In this document: piece by piece, positions 50,520-62,520 of the stretch
Position numbering within the stretch: the stretch's first letter is position 1
How the letters are laid out: every line of letters starts with the position of its first letter
Source: Taenia hydatigena
Lineage: Eukaryota > Platyhelminthes > Cestoda > Cyclophyllidea > Taeniidae
Reading direction: 5' to 3'
Length of the DNA stretch: 64,000 nucleotides
Assembly (NCBI GenBank): GCA_036345935.2
Contig: JADWOT020000008.1
Location: forward strand, 3,203,114-3,267,113
Notes under the pieces: model-generated
Told to the model about the DNA's origin: nothing
The model's database searches: none
Seen by the model: the letters and a program-made list of their open reading frames with translations, nothing else
Translations under genes and position numbers: made by a program

Positions 50520-51974
50520 ATGGTGTTGGATGATGTTGATCTTATTCCAACTTGGGTGCATGCAGAAGAAATAAAAAGCCAACCCACAATCACTTTGGTA
50601 AGTATTTCAATTAAACTCTGTTTACTGGATGTATCCTGACGACGAAAAATCAATATTGTGGAGTGGGCGCCACGTTGGGAATAAAGGATGAAGTAATCCC
50701 TACGATGGCATGGAACACCCATCAGAGTTGTTTCAGTGGAAACGCACCATATTCAGGCCACAAATTGCCGTCCACTTTTAGTAATGGCTGTCAATGTTTA
50801 TCGCTGACAAAGTGCTGGCGCTCTGGTCCCTCAGCTCAAGGTGAAGAGTTGGGAACGTGTTATCAACCACTGGAAAGAAATCCAATTCAACCCTACGGTT
50901 GCCTGGGATTCCCGAAGACCACCTCGAAATCACACATCTCAACTGGTACAATGGCGTATCTGTGTAAGCTGAGCACACCTCTTCGTAAAACTGAGCATCT
51001 CAACGCTGATGGCAACTGTGTACGAGCTAAGCGAAGTATTGTGGAACTTGATGACCTAAATACCCTCAACAACTGCACCACCTCCTGCCCCATGATTGCG
51101 GAACACTGCACTTACAAACAGCAGCTCCAACACCGTGGATGTACTGTGAATCCAGATGAGTGTAGAAGCCTACGAGACGTGCGCTCAGATATGGCTCACT
51201 CACGAAAGGTTAAGGAAGACCCAACAAACTGTCAGTTAAATACTTCAATGACCCGTTCCAAACTCTGCTCTCAGGTCTGTCAGTCTCCAGTGGACAGCAG
51301 TAGGAGTTTGTGTCCCCTTCCAGCTCAGCGATGTCGACCCAACATTTCCAGGTGCGCTTCAACGTGTGAGCCACATTGTACGGGTTTACCACTGGACATT
51401 GGTGATACGGCACGAAAAAGGCTTGAACAACGCAAGATCTGTCAAACCTATCCCACTAGGAGACCCAGATTACCGTACACCCGGAAGACGACCAAAAATA
51501 TGCCTTTAAAACCCTGTGGAGTTAGTTGCATGACATTTTATAAGGCGAGTTTGGAACACTACCATCGGCCGTCAATTGCTTGTGCTGAAAGGTGCTCCAA
51601 TGCCTGCCATTTAGCGCATGTTTGTTGCCCTCATCGCAGGGTCAGCCGCAGTTGTTCTAGGCACGGGTGTCCTGGCGTCTGTCCTTGCCATTTATTCGTT
51701 TGATTTTTTGGGTTTCACTTTCATTTATTCCTTTCTTCTCCAGTTTTACTTTAAAATATACGTTCGTTTTATTTTCGACTTAAAATTGACTAATTTTACA
51801 GGTTGTATGCTTTTTATTGAAGTAAATTTTAGTCCAAACCCTGTTTCAATAAAAAAAATGTCCGCATTTTGCTGTGAAATCCTTCCCGAGGTCACGGTAA
51901 ATTGGGTTTCCTTCTCTCTCTGGATCATTGTCCATTCAATGTGCTTTGAGGTCAAAATTCTCCTTAAATTGTAA
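50520..51974 (+). CDS. Cys-rich, probably single-pass membrane protein (partly resolved)
   Basis: The core is an open frame of nearly 290 codons ending at a GTTAGT donor after 51520 (NMPLKPCG). Its phase 0 agrees with an acceptor at 51614 (CCATTTAG). The next exon starts with a strongly hydrophobic segment (MFVALIAGSAAVVLGTGVLA), a likely transmembrane helix, and stays open to 51974. The ectodomain-like part has over 25 Cys (NNCTTSCPMIAEHCTYKQQ, CSQVCQSPVDSSRSLCP, CASTCEPHCTGL) and sequons. An upstream exon candidate, 50520-50597, starts at ATG (MVLDDVDLIPTW) and ends at a strong GTAAGT donor, but I could not fix its acceptor. I do not recognise the family. Read-through of the core frame past 51520 overlaps the membrane exon out of frame and is probably spurious. 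Confidence 0.45.
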
Positions 51975-52958
51975 TGAATAAACCAACTTTTTTGGCGGCA
52001 AATCAAAGTCAAGGCGACACTTTGTAACCAGTCGAGGTTTTCTCTGCAAGCATCAAAGCTGTTATCTAATTTAGTAAAGTTTTCTTTTGAGAAAAGGCAC
52101 ATTTATTCGGGATAAAAAGCAAGTGATCTTGTCATTTTTATAATACGCGGTTTATCTGATTGTCAGTTAACGAACACGGAGTGCAGCGAGGAGGAACACT
52201 TTGCCATCATTTGTTTGAAGAAGCCAACTTTGGTGTACCCGAAAAACTAGTGTAATTGACAAACATGAGCTACTGCATATTTTACTCACCACTTTGTAAG
52301 GCGGTAAAGCTAGGGAGATTACGAATAGATTTGTCGTAATTCTCCATCGTTCTTGGGGCTTACTATGACAGGGACACCTGGATCCACTTGAAAAGAATTT
52401 CATGGGAAAGCTGCAGCTTTGACCCAATATCAACAGTTGGAATGACCTACTTCAGGTAGTCATTCCGAGTCAAGGACACTTTGTACCTTGCTCAATCATT
52501 ACTAGAAATGTGCAATTTTGTGGCCCGCTTAATCAGAGACGTACGAAGAAGTCGTGGAACACGTATCTCTTTGAAAGAGCCACGTACTTGCTCACAAATG
52601 GAAGAAAAAAGTAGTGCCTGTACTAAAGGAAACACAACTTGAGAAAGTCCGGCTTGGTTCCATGTGAAGCAGCCACTTTTAGCAACTAACGAGGGATGGA
52701 GCTCAAATTTTATTGAATTTCGCACAGCTTTACTTCACCGTCGAAATACGTACTTTCAAAATTTGTTTAAGCTTTTAGCATGATAAAATGCAATGACTCG
52801 CTCAGGTTCGGTCGTACCTAGGAAAAAACTCTTCTGAACGCACAAGAATTAAGAAATTTTAGTTACTTTGTCATCGACCCAACGAGCTTTAATGGGATTC
52901 TCGAATCCTAGAGGTGTTTCGCGTTGTCACACCAATTTCCTTTAGCCAACATTGGTGC
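51975..52958. other. intergenic, no identifiable gene
   Basis: Short frames only. Confidence 0.4.
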
Positions 52959-53857
52959 GGCAACGCTTTGTTTGTTTAAACTATCGGTATCGGTCAGGGT
53001 CACAGAGGTGGCCACATTGTCCTAGCTGCGTAGGCTGGTCTCCGGGTCATGCCAGCAGCTCATTTCCATCTGTCAGTTGAATATATATATTCTAACCTAG
53101 TATTCCGCCTTCTTTTGCCTTCCAGGAAGCCTCGAGACGCTACATTGGTGGCAGCGGAAAGCGGACCCGACTCTATAGGGTTTTTACCCCGATCTCTACC
53201 GCCTGCGGCATGTTGCAGCGGTGCGAAAGAAGTGCATGTGCTACAGATGGGTCAAGAACGACGTCCACCTCCGGCATCTACCCCTTCTCCGTGTTCTACA
53301 AGAAATCTATTAACAACTGAAGCGACACTAGCCATTGACCACCTGGAAAGTTTCGTTCCGAAGATTACCGCTAAGATTCTTGCTTAAGGAGATCGGCATG
53401 CTAGCGCCTCCCTACGGACATACTGATGGTCGGCAGAACCGCTTATTGCGAACTTCTGTTCCCAAGACAGGCGAAACTCCAAGCCTAGTCGAACTGCCAA
53501 GAGGGATGACTGACGTTGGTGTGAAGCATCGCCTCAATCGCGTGGAGTGTCGGCGACTGGCATGGTTATCTCGTGGGTGCTTGTTGCAGCACTGACTAAG
53601 TTGTGATGGCTGACGCAGGAGGTGTACGAAGGGATGCGTCAGGGACGACGCTGGAAAGAGGAGAGGGGTAATGTAATGCTTTGTTCGTTTGGGCTGCCGT
53701 TTTCGGTGGGGGTCACAGAGGTGGCCAAATTGCCCCAGCTGCGTAGGTTGGCCTCCGGGCCATGCCAGCAGCTTAGTTCCCTCTGTCCGTTGAATATATA
53801 TACTCTACCCTATTATTCTGCCTTCTTTTGCCTTCGAGGGAGCCGCGGGACGCTGCA
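52959..53857 (+). mobile_element. complete TRIM-like element (899 bp), imperfect TSD, unlike LTRs
   Basis: Left LTR 52959-53144 (186 bp; first base mutated, GGCAACGCTTTG), internal part 53145-53671 (527 bp) and right LTR 53672-53857 (186 bp, TGTAATGCTTTG...CGCTGCA). The flanks are GGTGC (52954-52958) and GGCGC (53858-53862), one transition apart. The right LTR is of the right-end type shared with the 37.4, 44.6 and 63.2 kb LTRs. Confidence 0.92.
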
Positions 53858-54125
53858 GGCGCCCTACAATTTGCCAGCAATTTTCAGGGAAATAATTTAG
53901 ATTAGTCTTTAAGTAAAATCATGTTAATCTCTTCACAAGCAAAAAAGATTGTGAAAATAAGTGTTGCATAATTCTGCAATTTGGAGCGACTTGTTGTGCT
54001 TTATTTTTTCCATTCACTGACTGCAAAGTAACTAATTTGAGTTTTCGATATTCCGAAGGAAGATTATTTTGTTGTGGAAATTAATCAAACTGCGTGCGCT
54101 TGCCTAAGCTACCAATAGCACCATC
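53858..54125. other. spacer
   Basis: AT-rich, no feature seen. Confidence 0.4.
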
Positions 54126-54514
54126 ATGTCTTTTTATTTGCTCGGCAGGGGATGTCCTCTCGTCGTGCCTAATTTGGCAGGCATTCGGCTATTAAATTCC
54201 TTCCAGACGCTTCAGTACTGCTGGGTCGGACTTTATATCAAACTGCTTCCTGTTCGCAAGTAAGTCCTTCCACTACAACTACCTTTACATTTTTATTGCC
54301 AAGGTCTCCAAAAACTGACGTAGATAAGGCGAACGATATTTTTCACCCTCACTTAATGCTCTGTTCATTCAATGGCAGCCGAAAGCCTTGTTCGTTGAAA
54401 ATTGGAGCTGCTAATGCTGCTGAAATGGTCCAACGACCGAACAAAATCTGTAATGGCATGCAATGCAGTAAAGGACACGTTAAATGGGCGGAATCCAACA
54501 ATAATCAAGGTTAA
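54126..54514 (+). CDS. candidate two-exon gene of unknown function
   Basis: Exon 54126-54259 begins ATG (MSFYLLGRGCPLVVPN) and ends at a strong GTAAGT donor in phase 2. Acceptor CCAAG at 54303 continues in the matching phase (KSPKTDVDKANDIF) to a stop at 54514, 114 residues in total. The N-terminus is hydrophobic and basic without acids (LLNSFQTLQYCWVGLYIKLL), compatible with a mitochondrial or membrane protein. No family is recognised. The only support is splice phase and one open frame, so it may be spurious. Confidence 0.3.
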
Positions 54515-56581
54515 GCACAACTTACAGAAGTGAGGAAATCTCCCACTCTCAACCCTGTGACTTAACATTTCTTGGCCGTAAGTGGTAGCCCTACTGTTTA
54601 CGCCAGAATGTGCATGACGGAAAGGAAAAATTCGCGCATTTATTTGATAGAAGAATTCGTTCACACAAACACCAAGGCTGTGTGCACCCAGCACTCTTCA
54701 TGCGATTGGCTAACAGCCAAACGAGGCAGCAATCACTAGCTTATAAGACGTGTGCGCGTGCTGGTCTTGTACGCGTCTTCAGAGAACGGCGGTATTCGGG
54801 TAGGTGTTCCTCTCTCTTTATTCAAATCTCCTTTCTATTCTCCAACTCATTTTAACTAAAAATGCCCCTCCTTTCCGATATCCTGCACTATTTTAGATAA
54901 TTATAAATAAAATTGATAATAACTGCTCCTGAAAATTATGATAATAGCCGAATAAAGAAAACTGCCACCTAGAAAACTATTTGTAAGCTTATTTTAGCAT
55001 GTAAATTCATCTACCCAAGCATCACCGAGTCAAAGTGACGCATTTTTCCACTATTTTAACCTATTAAAATCTTTAGAAACTATTGTAAAATTGTGTGCTT
55101 TTCTAGAAAGGTTTTTAGTTCATGAAGGACAATCTAGGTGGCAAAATGTTAGCCATTAACTTTTTACCTCTAACTTATTCGTATCCATATTCACCATCGA
55201 GCCACGTTGTATCAACTGCACACAGAGTGAGGAATGTGTGCTGAAAGGTGGATGTAGGTGTGTAAATCTTCACCTCAGTATAATGTCCTCGTGTTTAGAC
55301 TAAGTGCGATAGAGATTGCACACGCATACAGGAATTTGGCATTAACATATCAACCCTATGCATTTGTACCTCGTGTTTTAAACGTATTTGGGGTCGACTA
55401 TAGGCTGTGTGCTTGTTTTTTGGCCAAATGCATGATAAACGGGAGGTCTTTTAAGCGGCTAAATGTTTTTCAAGATGGATGCGATGAAGAGTCTGGATAA
55501 ACAGGAATTTGGCATGTAATAAGCACATCATGACAGTAAACACACACACCTATGAGACAAAGGTAGGATTAGCGGCCTGCATGTGAAATTCCGTACCATT
55601 TGTCATAAATCATTCCAAAATGGATTTTTTTTGTTTACGCAATGGACAAAACAACTTCAGTTGTCATTGGCTGGAACGCATCATCATTTATCCTTGAACT
55701 GTTCACAGCTAACTCCCGCTCTCCTAAAAGGCACACTCCGTTTGGGTGTGTTGTGGTGCTGATGGACTGCCAATGTGATTGCTCACTAGGAGTTGTTGAC
55801 TTCCTGAGGGCCAGATAGTACCTGCGGTCGAGATTTACTTTCATGATACGACGCGAAAGTGTACATAAGCAACTTCTTCTTGAGGAACAGCCAAGATATA
55901 TGGATAAGTGGGAAATGCCATTCCTATCCTTGAAAAAAAATGCGTTCTTGTGCCCTGTACTGCTGCAAAATTTACCTGTGAGAAGGTGTGCACTTTAAGA
56001 TAGCAATGGGATCGAAAGGAGGCGTAGCAGCAATGCTTTTATTCCTCTCTTCATCCATCCGCATCAGCCTCTAGGCGGTGACTTTCGCCTATCTCTTGGC
56101 AACAGTAGTAGATAGCCACATGGTCCCATGTTTTATAGGCGAGGTGTTTACGAAATAAAAGTGGTAAGAATGGTAATTACGGTCTGACTTATTATTTCTG
56201 AGGCTAAGACATTTGACAAAAGTGGAGCTTGCACTTTTCTGGTGTTATTTGAAGGAAGGAATACTTCAATAGGCTTTATGCAATAGAGAACTGCATAAAA
56301 TCAGAATGTGGTCAATCATAAGCAATACTTTCACGGATTTGGGAATCTCATAATTTGTTTTAGTTTACACATAGGGCACACAAATCCCACCTGCTGCCTA
56401 GGCACGAATTCGCAACTGGTGTGCTCTGTCAGTGGATGAAAATGCACAGAAAATTTGCATTAGATTCGTTTCAACCTTTAAAAATAGACCAATCAAATAT
56501 TTCACTTTCTGACATTCAGCTTGCTCCATTAGTCACCTTTTTCTTATCCCTTTTCCAGCTGCATACTGTTTGATTTTTACA
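54515..56581. other. intergenic upstream of the DM9 gene
   Basis: Short frames without family resemblance. The last few hundred bases should contain the promoter and leader of the next gene. Confidence 0.4.
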
Positions 56582-59500
56582 ATGCCTGTTGGCTGTTTTC
56601 CTTCATTTCGACGGAAAATAAAGAGTAAGTTCCCTCTCCTCTGTAGTCGTAAGAAGTGATGATCAGCTGAAATCAAACTTTAAATCATATTTAATTTGAT
56701 GTATAGTAAAAGGTACTTTACAACACATAAAAAAGATTTCTCAACTGATTTAACTTGCATCTAACCAGATGTTGCAATCAATTAGGTTAGTTATAATGCA
56801 CTACGATAAAAGTGAAAGAAGAGTAAGATGTAATGCTTATTTATAGAGTTTAATAAGGGAAAAGCTCCCTTGTCCAAGAAGGAAGAAGCTAATAACGATG
56901 TTTCACACAAAACTCCCAAACCGACTGAGGCAAATAATCATGCTGAAGCGAATGCAGAGACTTCTGCCAAAGTCGAACAGCAAGCCGAAGTAGCCCAACA
57001 ACGACAAGAGGAAGGGAAGGAGGCCCTAGATACTAATAAAAAAACTTTCGAACAAGTGGCAGAAGTCCATCAATCTGTTGGAAGCGCAGACAACGAACTA
57101 GTCACATCGTCAGGACCTACAGAATACGTAAAAGAGACCGCTGAATCGCACAAAATCGAGACCGCATCATCAGGAACGCCAACGATGGAACATGGGGAAG
57201 CAAGAGAAACGCCTACAACTTCAGAAAATCTATCAAAAACAGAGCTTAGAGGATCCGCGATTCCTCAAGGAGCTGAACTTCCTTGTGATGCTCCTTCCGC
57301 AGAAGCCGCTGCGGAGCATGGAGAAGAGCTTCAATGTGAAAGTGTTCCACCAACAGAGGAGGTGACGGGATTCGCCGTAGGTCAGGAGTCTACCATCTCT
57401 AAGGAAGCCGAACCTCCCACAGAAGCCGTTGTGGAGCATGGAGAAGAGCTTCAATGTGAAAGTGTTCCACCAACAGAGGAGGTGACGGGATTTGCCGTAG
57501 GTCAGGAGTCTACCATCTCTAAGGAAGCCGAACCTCCCACAGAAGCCGCTGTGGAGCATGAAGAAGAGCTTCAAAGTGAAAGTGTTCCACCAACAGAGGA
57601 GGTGACGGGATTCGCCGTAGGTCAGGAGTCTACCATCTCTAAGGAAGCCGAACCTCCCACAGAAGCCGTTGTGGAGCATGGAGAAGAGCTTCAAAGTGAA
57701 AGTGTTCCACCAACAGAGGAGGTGACGGGATTTGCCGTAGGTCAGGAGTCTACCATCTCTAAGGAAGCCGAACCTCCCACAGAAGCCGTTGTGGAGCATG
57801 GAGAAGAGCTTCAATGTGAAAGTGTTCCACCAACAGAGGAGGTGACGGGATTCGCCGTAGGTCAGGAGTCTACCATCTCTAAGGAAGCCGAACCTCCCAC
57901 AGAAGCCGTTGTGGAGCATGGAGAAGAGCTTCAAAGTGAAAGTGTTCCACCACCAGAGGAGGTGACGGGATTCGCCGTAGGTCAGGAGTCTACCGTCTCT
58001 AAGGAAGCCGAACCTCCCACAGAAGCCGTTGTGGAGCATGGAGAAGAGCTTCAATGTGAAAGTGTTCCACCAACAGAGGAGGTGACGGGATTCGCCGTAG
58101 GTCAGGAGTCTACCATCTCTAAGGAAGCCGAACCTCCCACAGAAGTCGCTGTGGAGCATGGAGAGGGGATTCAATGCGAAAGTGTTCCACCACCAGAGGA
58201 GGTGACGGGATTTGCTGCGGGTCAGGAGTCTACCGTCTCTAAGGAAGTTGAGCCTCCCACAGAAGCCGTTGTGGAGCATGGAGAAGAGCTTCAAAGTGAA
58301 AGTGTTCCACCACCAGGGGAGGTGACGGGATTCGCCGTAGGTCAGAAGTCTACCGTCTCTAAGGAAGTTGAGCCTCCCACAGAAGCCGTTGTGGAGCATG
58401 GAGAAGAGCTTCAATGTGAAAGTGTTCCCCCAACAGAGGAGGTGACGGGATTTGCCGTAGGTCAGGAGTCTACCATCTCTAAGGAAGCCGAACCTCCCAC
58501 AGAAGTCGCTGTGGAGCATGAAGAAGAGCTTAAATGTGAATGTGTTCCACCAACAGAGGAGGTGACGGGATTTGCCGTAGGTCAGGAGTCTACCGTCTCT
58601 AAGGAAGTTGAGCCTCCCACAGAAGCCGTTGTGGAGCATGGAGAAGAGCTTCAATGTGAAAGTGTTCCACCACCAGAGGAGGTGACGGGATTTGCTGTAG
58701 GTCAGGAGTCTACCATCTCTAAGGAAGCCGAACCTCCCACAGAAGTCGCTGTGGAGCATGGAGAAGAGCTTCAAAGTGAAAGTGTTCCACCACCAGAGGA
58801 GGTGACGGGATTCGCCGTAGGTCAGGAGTCTACCGTCTCTAAGGAAGCCGAACCTCCCACAGAAGTCGCTGTGGAGCATGGAGAAGAGCTTCAATGTGAA
58901 AGTGTTCCACCACCAGAGGAGGTGACGGGATTTGCTGTAGGTCAGGAGTCTACCGTCTCTAAGGAAGCCGAACCTCCCACAGAAGTCGCTGTGGAGCATG
59001 GAGAGGGGATTCAATGCGAAAGTGTTCCACCAACAGAGGAGGTGACGGGATTTGCTGTGGGTCAGGAGTCTACCGTCTCTAAGGAAGTTGAGCCTCCCAC
59101 AGAAGCCGTTGTGGAGCATGGAGAAGAGCTTCAATGTGAAAGTGTTCCCCCAACAGAGGAGGTGACGGGACTTGCCGTAGGTCAGGAGTCTACCATCTCT
59201 AAGGAAGCCGAACCTCCCACAGAAGTCGCTGTGGAGCATGAAGAAGAGCTTAAATGTGAATGTGTTCCACCATGCGAAAGTGTTCCACCACCAGAGGAGG
59301 TGACGGGATTTGCTGTAGGTCAGGAGTCTACCGTCTCTAAGGAAGTTGAGCCTCCCACAGAAGCCGTTGTGGAGCATGGAGAAGAGCTTCAATGTGAAAG
59401 TGTTCCACCACCAGAGGAGGTGACGGGATTTGCTGTAGGTCAGGAGTCTACCATCTCTAAGGAAGCCGAACCTCCCACAGAAGTCGCTGTGGAGCATGAA

Positions 59501-61235
59501 GAAGAGCTTCAAAGTGAAAGTGTTCCACCAACAGAGGAGGTGACGGGATTTGCCGTAGGTCAGGAGTCTACCGTCTCTAAGGTAGTTGAGCCTCCCACAG
59601 AAGCCGTTGTGGAGCATGGAGAAGAGCTTCAATGCGAAAGTGTTCCACCAACAGAGGAGGTGACGGGATTTGCTGTAGTTCAGGAGTCTACCGTCTCTAA
59701 GGAAGCCGAACCTCCCACAGAAGTCGCTGTGGAGCATGAAGAAGAGCTTCAAAGTGAAAGTGTTCCACCAACAGAGGAGGTGACGGGATTCGCTGTGGGT
59801 CAGGAGTCTACTGTCTCTAAGGAAACCGAACCTCCCACAGAAGTCGCTGTAGAACATGGAGAAGAGCTTCACTGTGCAAGTGTTTCATCAACGGAGGAAA
59901 CGATGGGATTTGCTATAAGCCAGGAGCTTACGGTTCCTCAAGGAGCTGAGCATCCTTGTGGTACTTTTCCAGTAGAAGCTACTATGGATCATGAAGAAGT
60001 TCAAGGTTCTAATTTACCTCATGAAGGACATGAACTTCAATGTGAAAGTGTTCCACTAACAGAGAGGATGACGGGATTCACTGTAGATCAGGAGCCTACT
60101 GTCTCTCAAGAAGCTGAGACCCTCCGTGGAGCTATTCGAACGACGATGGAGTGCGTTGAGGTTCAGAGGTTCTCAGGCCTTCCAGAAGTGGGAGTTGCTC
60201 AAGAATCTGTTCAAAATACGGGAGGAAGGGTAGCTGAAGTTAACGAATCGGGGCATCCAATTAGTAGTGGAGATGAACACAAGGATATTCAGGACTCCTC
60301 TAAACTCCAAGCTGGAGTTTTGCCAAAAGGATTTCATTGGGCGGTAGTGTCGGAACCACTGCCAGAAGGAGCCATCGACATTCATGAATTGCATCTTCCG
60401 ATGCACGTGGGTTTGGTAGAGACTGAAAAGGGGGAAATTCCATGCAAGTATCTAAAAACGAAAGGAGCTTTCTATGCTGGGCTTGATGGGAAGGAAGAGG
60501 ATTTTACGAACGGCAAGATTCTCTGCTTGGATCCGGAAGTGGCGTGAGTTAAGGATTTAGTAACTTGAGATCTTAAAATATCAAATGTTAACTTTAATAC
60601 TCTCTCTTTCCGTTGACCAGTGGATCGATAGAAATTGAGTGGATCCATGTCAGCACTCCAGACATTCGATCGAGAAACCTTGTGGCTGGAGCTCGAGATG
60701 CCAGTGGAAAACTGCTCTACATTGCTCGGGGCATGATTCCTCTCACTGGTCCTTATCCCTACTACGAACTCAGTTCTGGATGGGTAAATTATCCTTCCAT
60801 TTCGTCCAGTTTTATGGGCTAGTTTCAGGGAGATGGGAGTAAACAATTCACAAAGACATCTTTTTTGATTTTACAATAAGGCAGATAGCACATCTGAACC
60901 AAATACGGTAGCCATAGCCAAACGTATGGCATCAACAAAGTGTTTGTGTCTCAAAATGCACAATTTTCCATGGGCGCATATTGGTTGACTTTGGGAGAAG
61001 AACGGACCTCATTAAGCCTGATGCGCGGTCTTAAATGATCTTGAAATAGCAACATATTTTTGTTATTTGGGGGGATAGTCTAAATCAGTTATGCTTTATC
61101 TTCATTTTTAACCACTGCATTATTTCAATTTTAAAGGTCTCCGAAGATCTCGAGTATGCACACCTCCCTTATGACGGCGTGGAGTGGAAACAACGCGATT
61201 TCGATGTGCTAACATGGAAACCAAGGTGCTGTTAA
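56582..61235 (+). CDS. repeat protein with two C-terminal DM9 (DUF3421) domains
   Basis: Exons 56582-56624, 56847-60543, 60621-60783 and 61137-61235 join in phase to 4002 nt, 1333 residues, stop TAA. The protein starts MPVGCFPSFRRKIK (basic, one Cys, no signal peptide). A Glu/Ala-rich segment follows, then about 22 tandem 40-residue acidic repeats (near residues 166-1025) with the core PPTEEVTGFAVGQES, then a diverged spacer. The C-terminus carries two DM9-like units: HWAVVSEPLPEGAIDIHE ... GEIPCKYLKTKGAFYAG (about 1176-1247), and IEWIHVSTPDI ... LVAGARDASGKLLYIARG ... YAHLPYDGVEWK. DM9 proteins of molluscs and flukes bind mannose-type glycans, so a glycan-binding head on a long disordered stalk is a reasonable inference. 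The start exon is short and rests on phase and the GTAAGT donor. Confidence 0.88.
57301..59880 (+). repeat. about 22 tandem 120-bp coding repeats
   Basis: The unit is 120 bp (40 codons) and nearly perfect in phase. Variants alternate at fixed sites: AVVEHGEELQ or VAVEHGEGIQ, C or S before ESVPP, PPT or PPP, ISKEA or VSKEV. One unit near 59250-59290 carries an extra partial copy (VPPCESVPPPEE) and shifts the register by 10 codons. The array is also open on the antisense strand for 879 codons. Confidence 0.97.
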
Positions 61236-61334
61236 GGCCACCTTTTACCTGTGACCACACAAACCAGCTGACTGACCAACTTTCTACTGCCATTTGAAGC
61301 CGCTTTAGAAAATTGATATTTTTTGTGCCTTCTC

Positions 61335-61340
61335 AATAAA
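61335..61340 (+). terminator. AATAAA poly(A) signal of the DM9 gene
   Basis: AATAAA 100 nt after the stop codon. Confidence 0.65.
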
Positions 61341-61970
61341 CCGCCTTACTACAACCCTTTCATCTTTCTTACGGCCTTGTAATCTGTTTAATTTAATGGA
61401 GTTTAGTCAATATCCCCTTCCCGAGGTAATATTAGAGATGAAGGTGGATTTATTGAGCCGCTTTCAAAGGGTTCACAAGTTCAGATCTCCCAACAAATGG
61501 AAGTAGACTATTCTACCATCTTCTAGCAAGAGTAGTGGTGTTGACAAAAGGATGAAAATCTTCACATTTCTCTGATTTCGAATGAGAAGACAGAAGCGAA
61601 AAGGGAGCTGGACAGTAGAAGTCTGAATTGATTTCGTTGATGGCAAGATCTGGTAGGATAGCGTAGGCAAACACTAACTAATCATAACTGCCTCGTCATA
61701 CATTGTCTCCATTGGATACTGCAGTCTAGAATAAGAACACCAAAGAATCACACACACATGCCTCTCTCGACGTCTATCGGGCGGTCACCTTGGCTTAATC
61801 ATTAAAAGGATTTTTACAGTTGGTAGTGTGAAGCCCTGATTTTGTCCCCCTCCCCCCGGATTGTTAAAGTGTGACTTATTATTTGCAATGGTACATAAAA
61901 GTGTGCTTCTGGCTAAAAAATAGAGTTGTGAAACTGAAAGAAGTTTTCGCGCATTATTTTTCAGACTTCC
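61341..61970. other. intergenic
   Basis: No recognisable feature apart from a C-rich run near 61850. Confidence 0.4.
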
Positions 61971-62145
61971 TGTAGTACTTTGTTTGTTTGAACTGCCGGA
62001 TTTCTGTCAAGGTCACAGAGGTGGCCATATTGCCCTAGCTGCGTGGGCCTATTCCCCTCTGTCCGTTGAATATATATATATATGTATATATTCTACCCTA
62101 GCATTCTGCCCTCTTTTGCCTTCGAGGAATCCTCGGGACGCTACA
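61971..62145 (+). mobile_element. solo LTR of the TRIM family, TSD CTTCC
   Basis: 175 bp from TGTAGTACTTTG to GGACGCTACA, of the left-end LTR type, with an internal gap after GCGTGGGC. CTTCC lies at 61966-61970 and 62146-62150, a perfect target-site duplication. Confidence 0.95.
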
Positions 62146-62520
62146 CTTCCCTTATCAGAAAACCAAGCTTATAAAAAATTAACTCTTAGCAGAGTCACGT
62201 TGGTTATTCATGGAAATCGGGGGAGAATTTGTAAAATACAGTTACATCATAAGCTGGATTTCATAAACATTAGTCTAGAAGTTTTATTTTTATGGGTGGT
62301 GCCAACCATAAATCATACTACCATTAACATAACACGACAGGATACGTTCAAGCACTTGCACGACGACGATCCAGAGTCAGGCTATGCGCATAAAATCGCC
62401 ATTTCTTGGACATGAGCCCGCCCAATAGTATTTGCAAGCTCATCCTGAATTCAAAAGCTTCGAAATCACAACGTATTATTTTGTGATTGCAGTCTATTCG
62501 CACAGATTAGCAATTTCGTC
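62146..62520. other. spacer between LTR elements
   Basis: No recognisable feature. Confidence 0.4.

Noticed and set aside
57233..59872. 879-codon antisense frame as a gene.
   Set aside because: It lies entirely in the coding repeats of the DM9 gene and has no start exon, splice structure or known domain.
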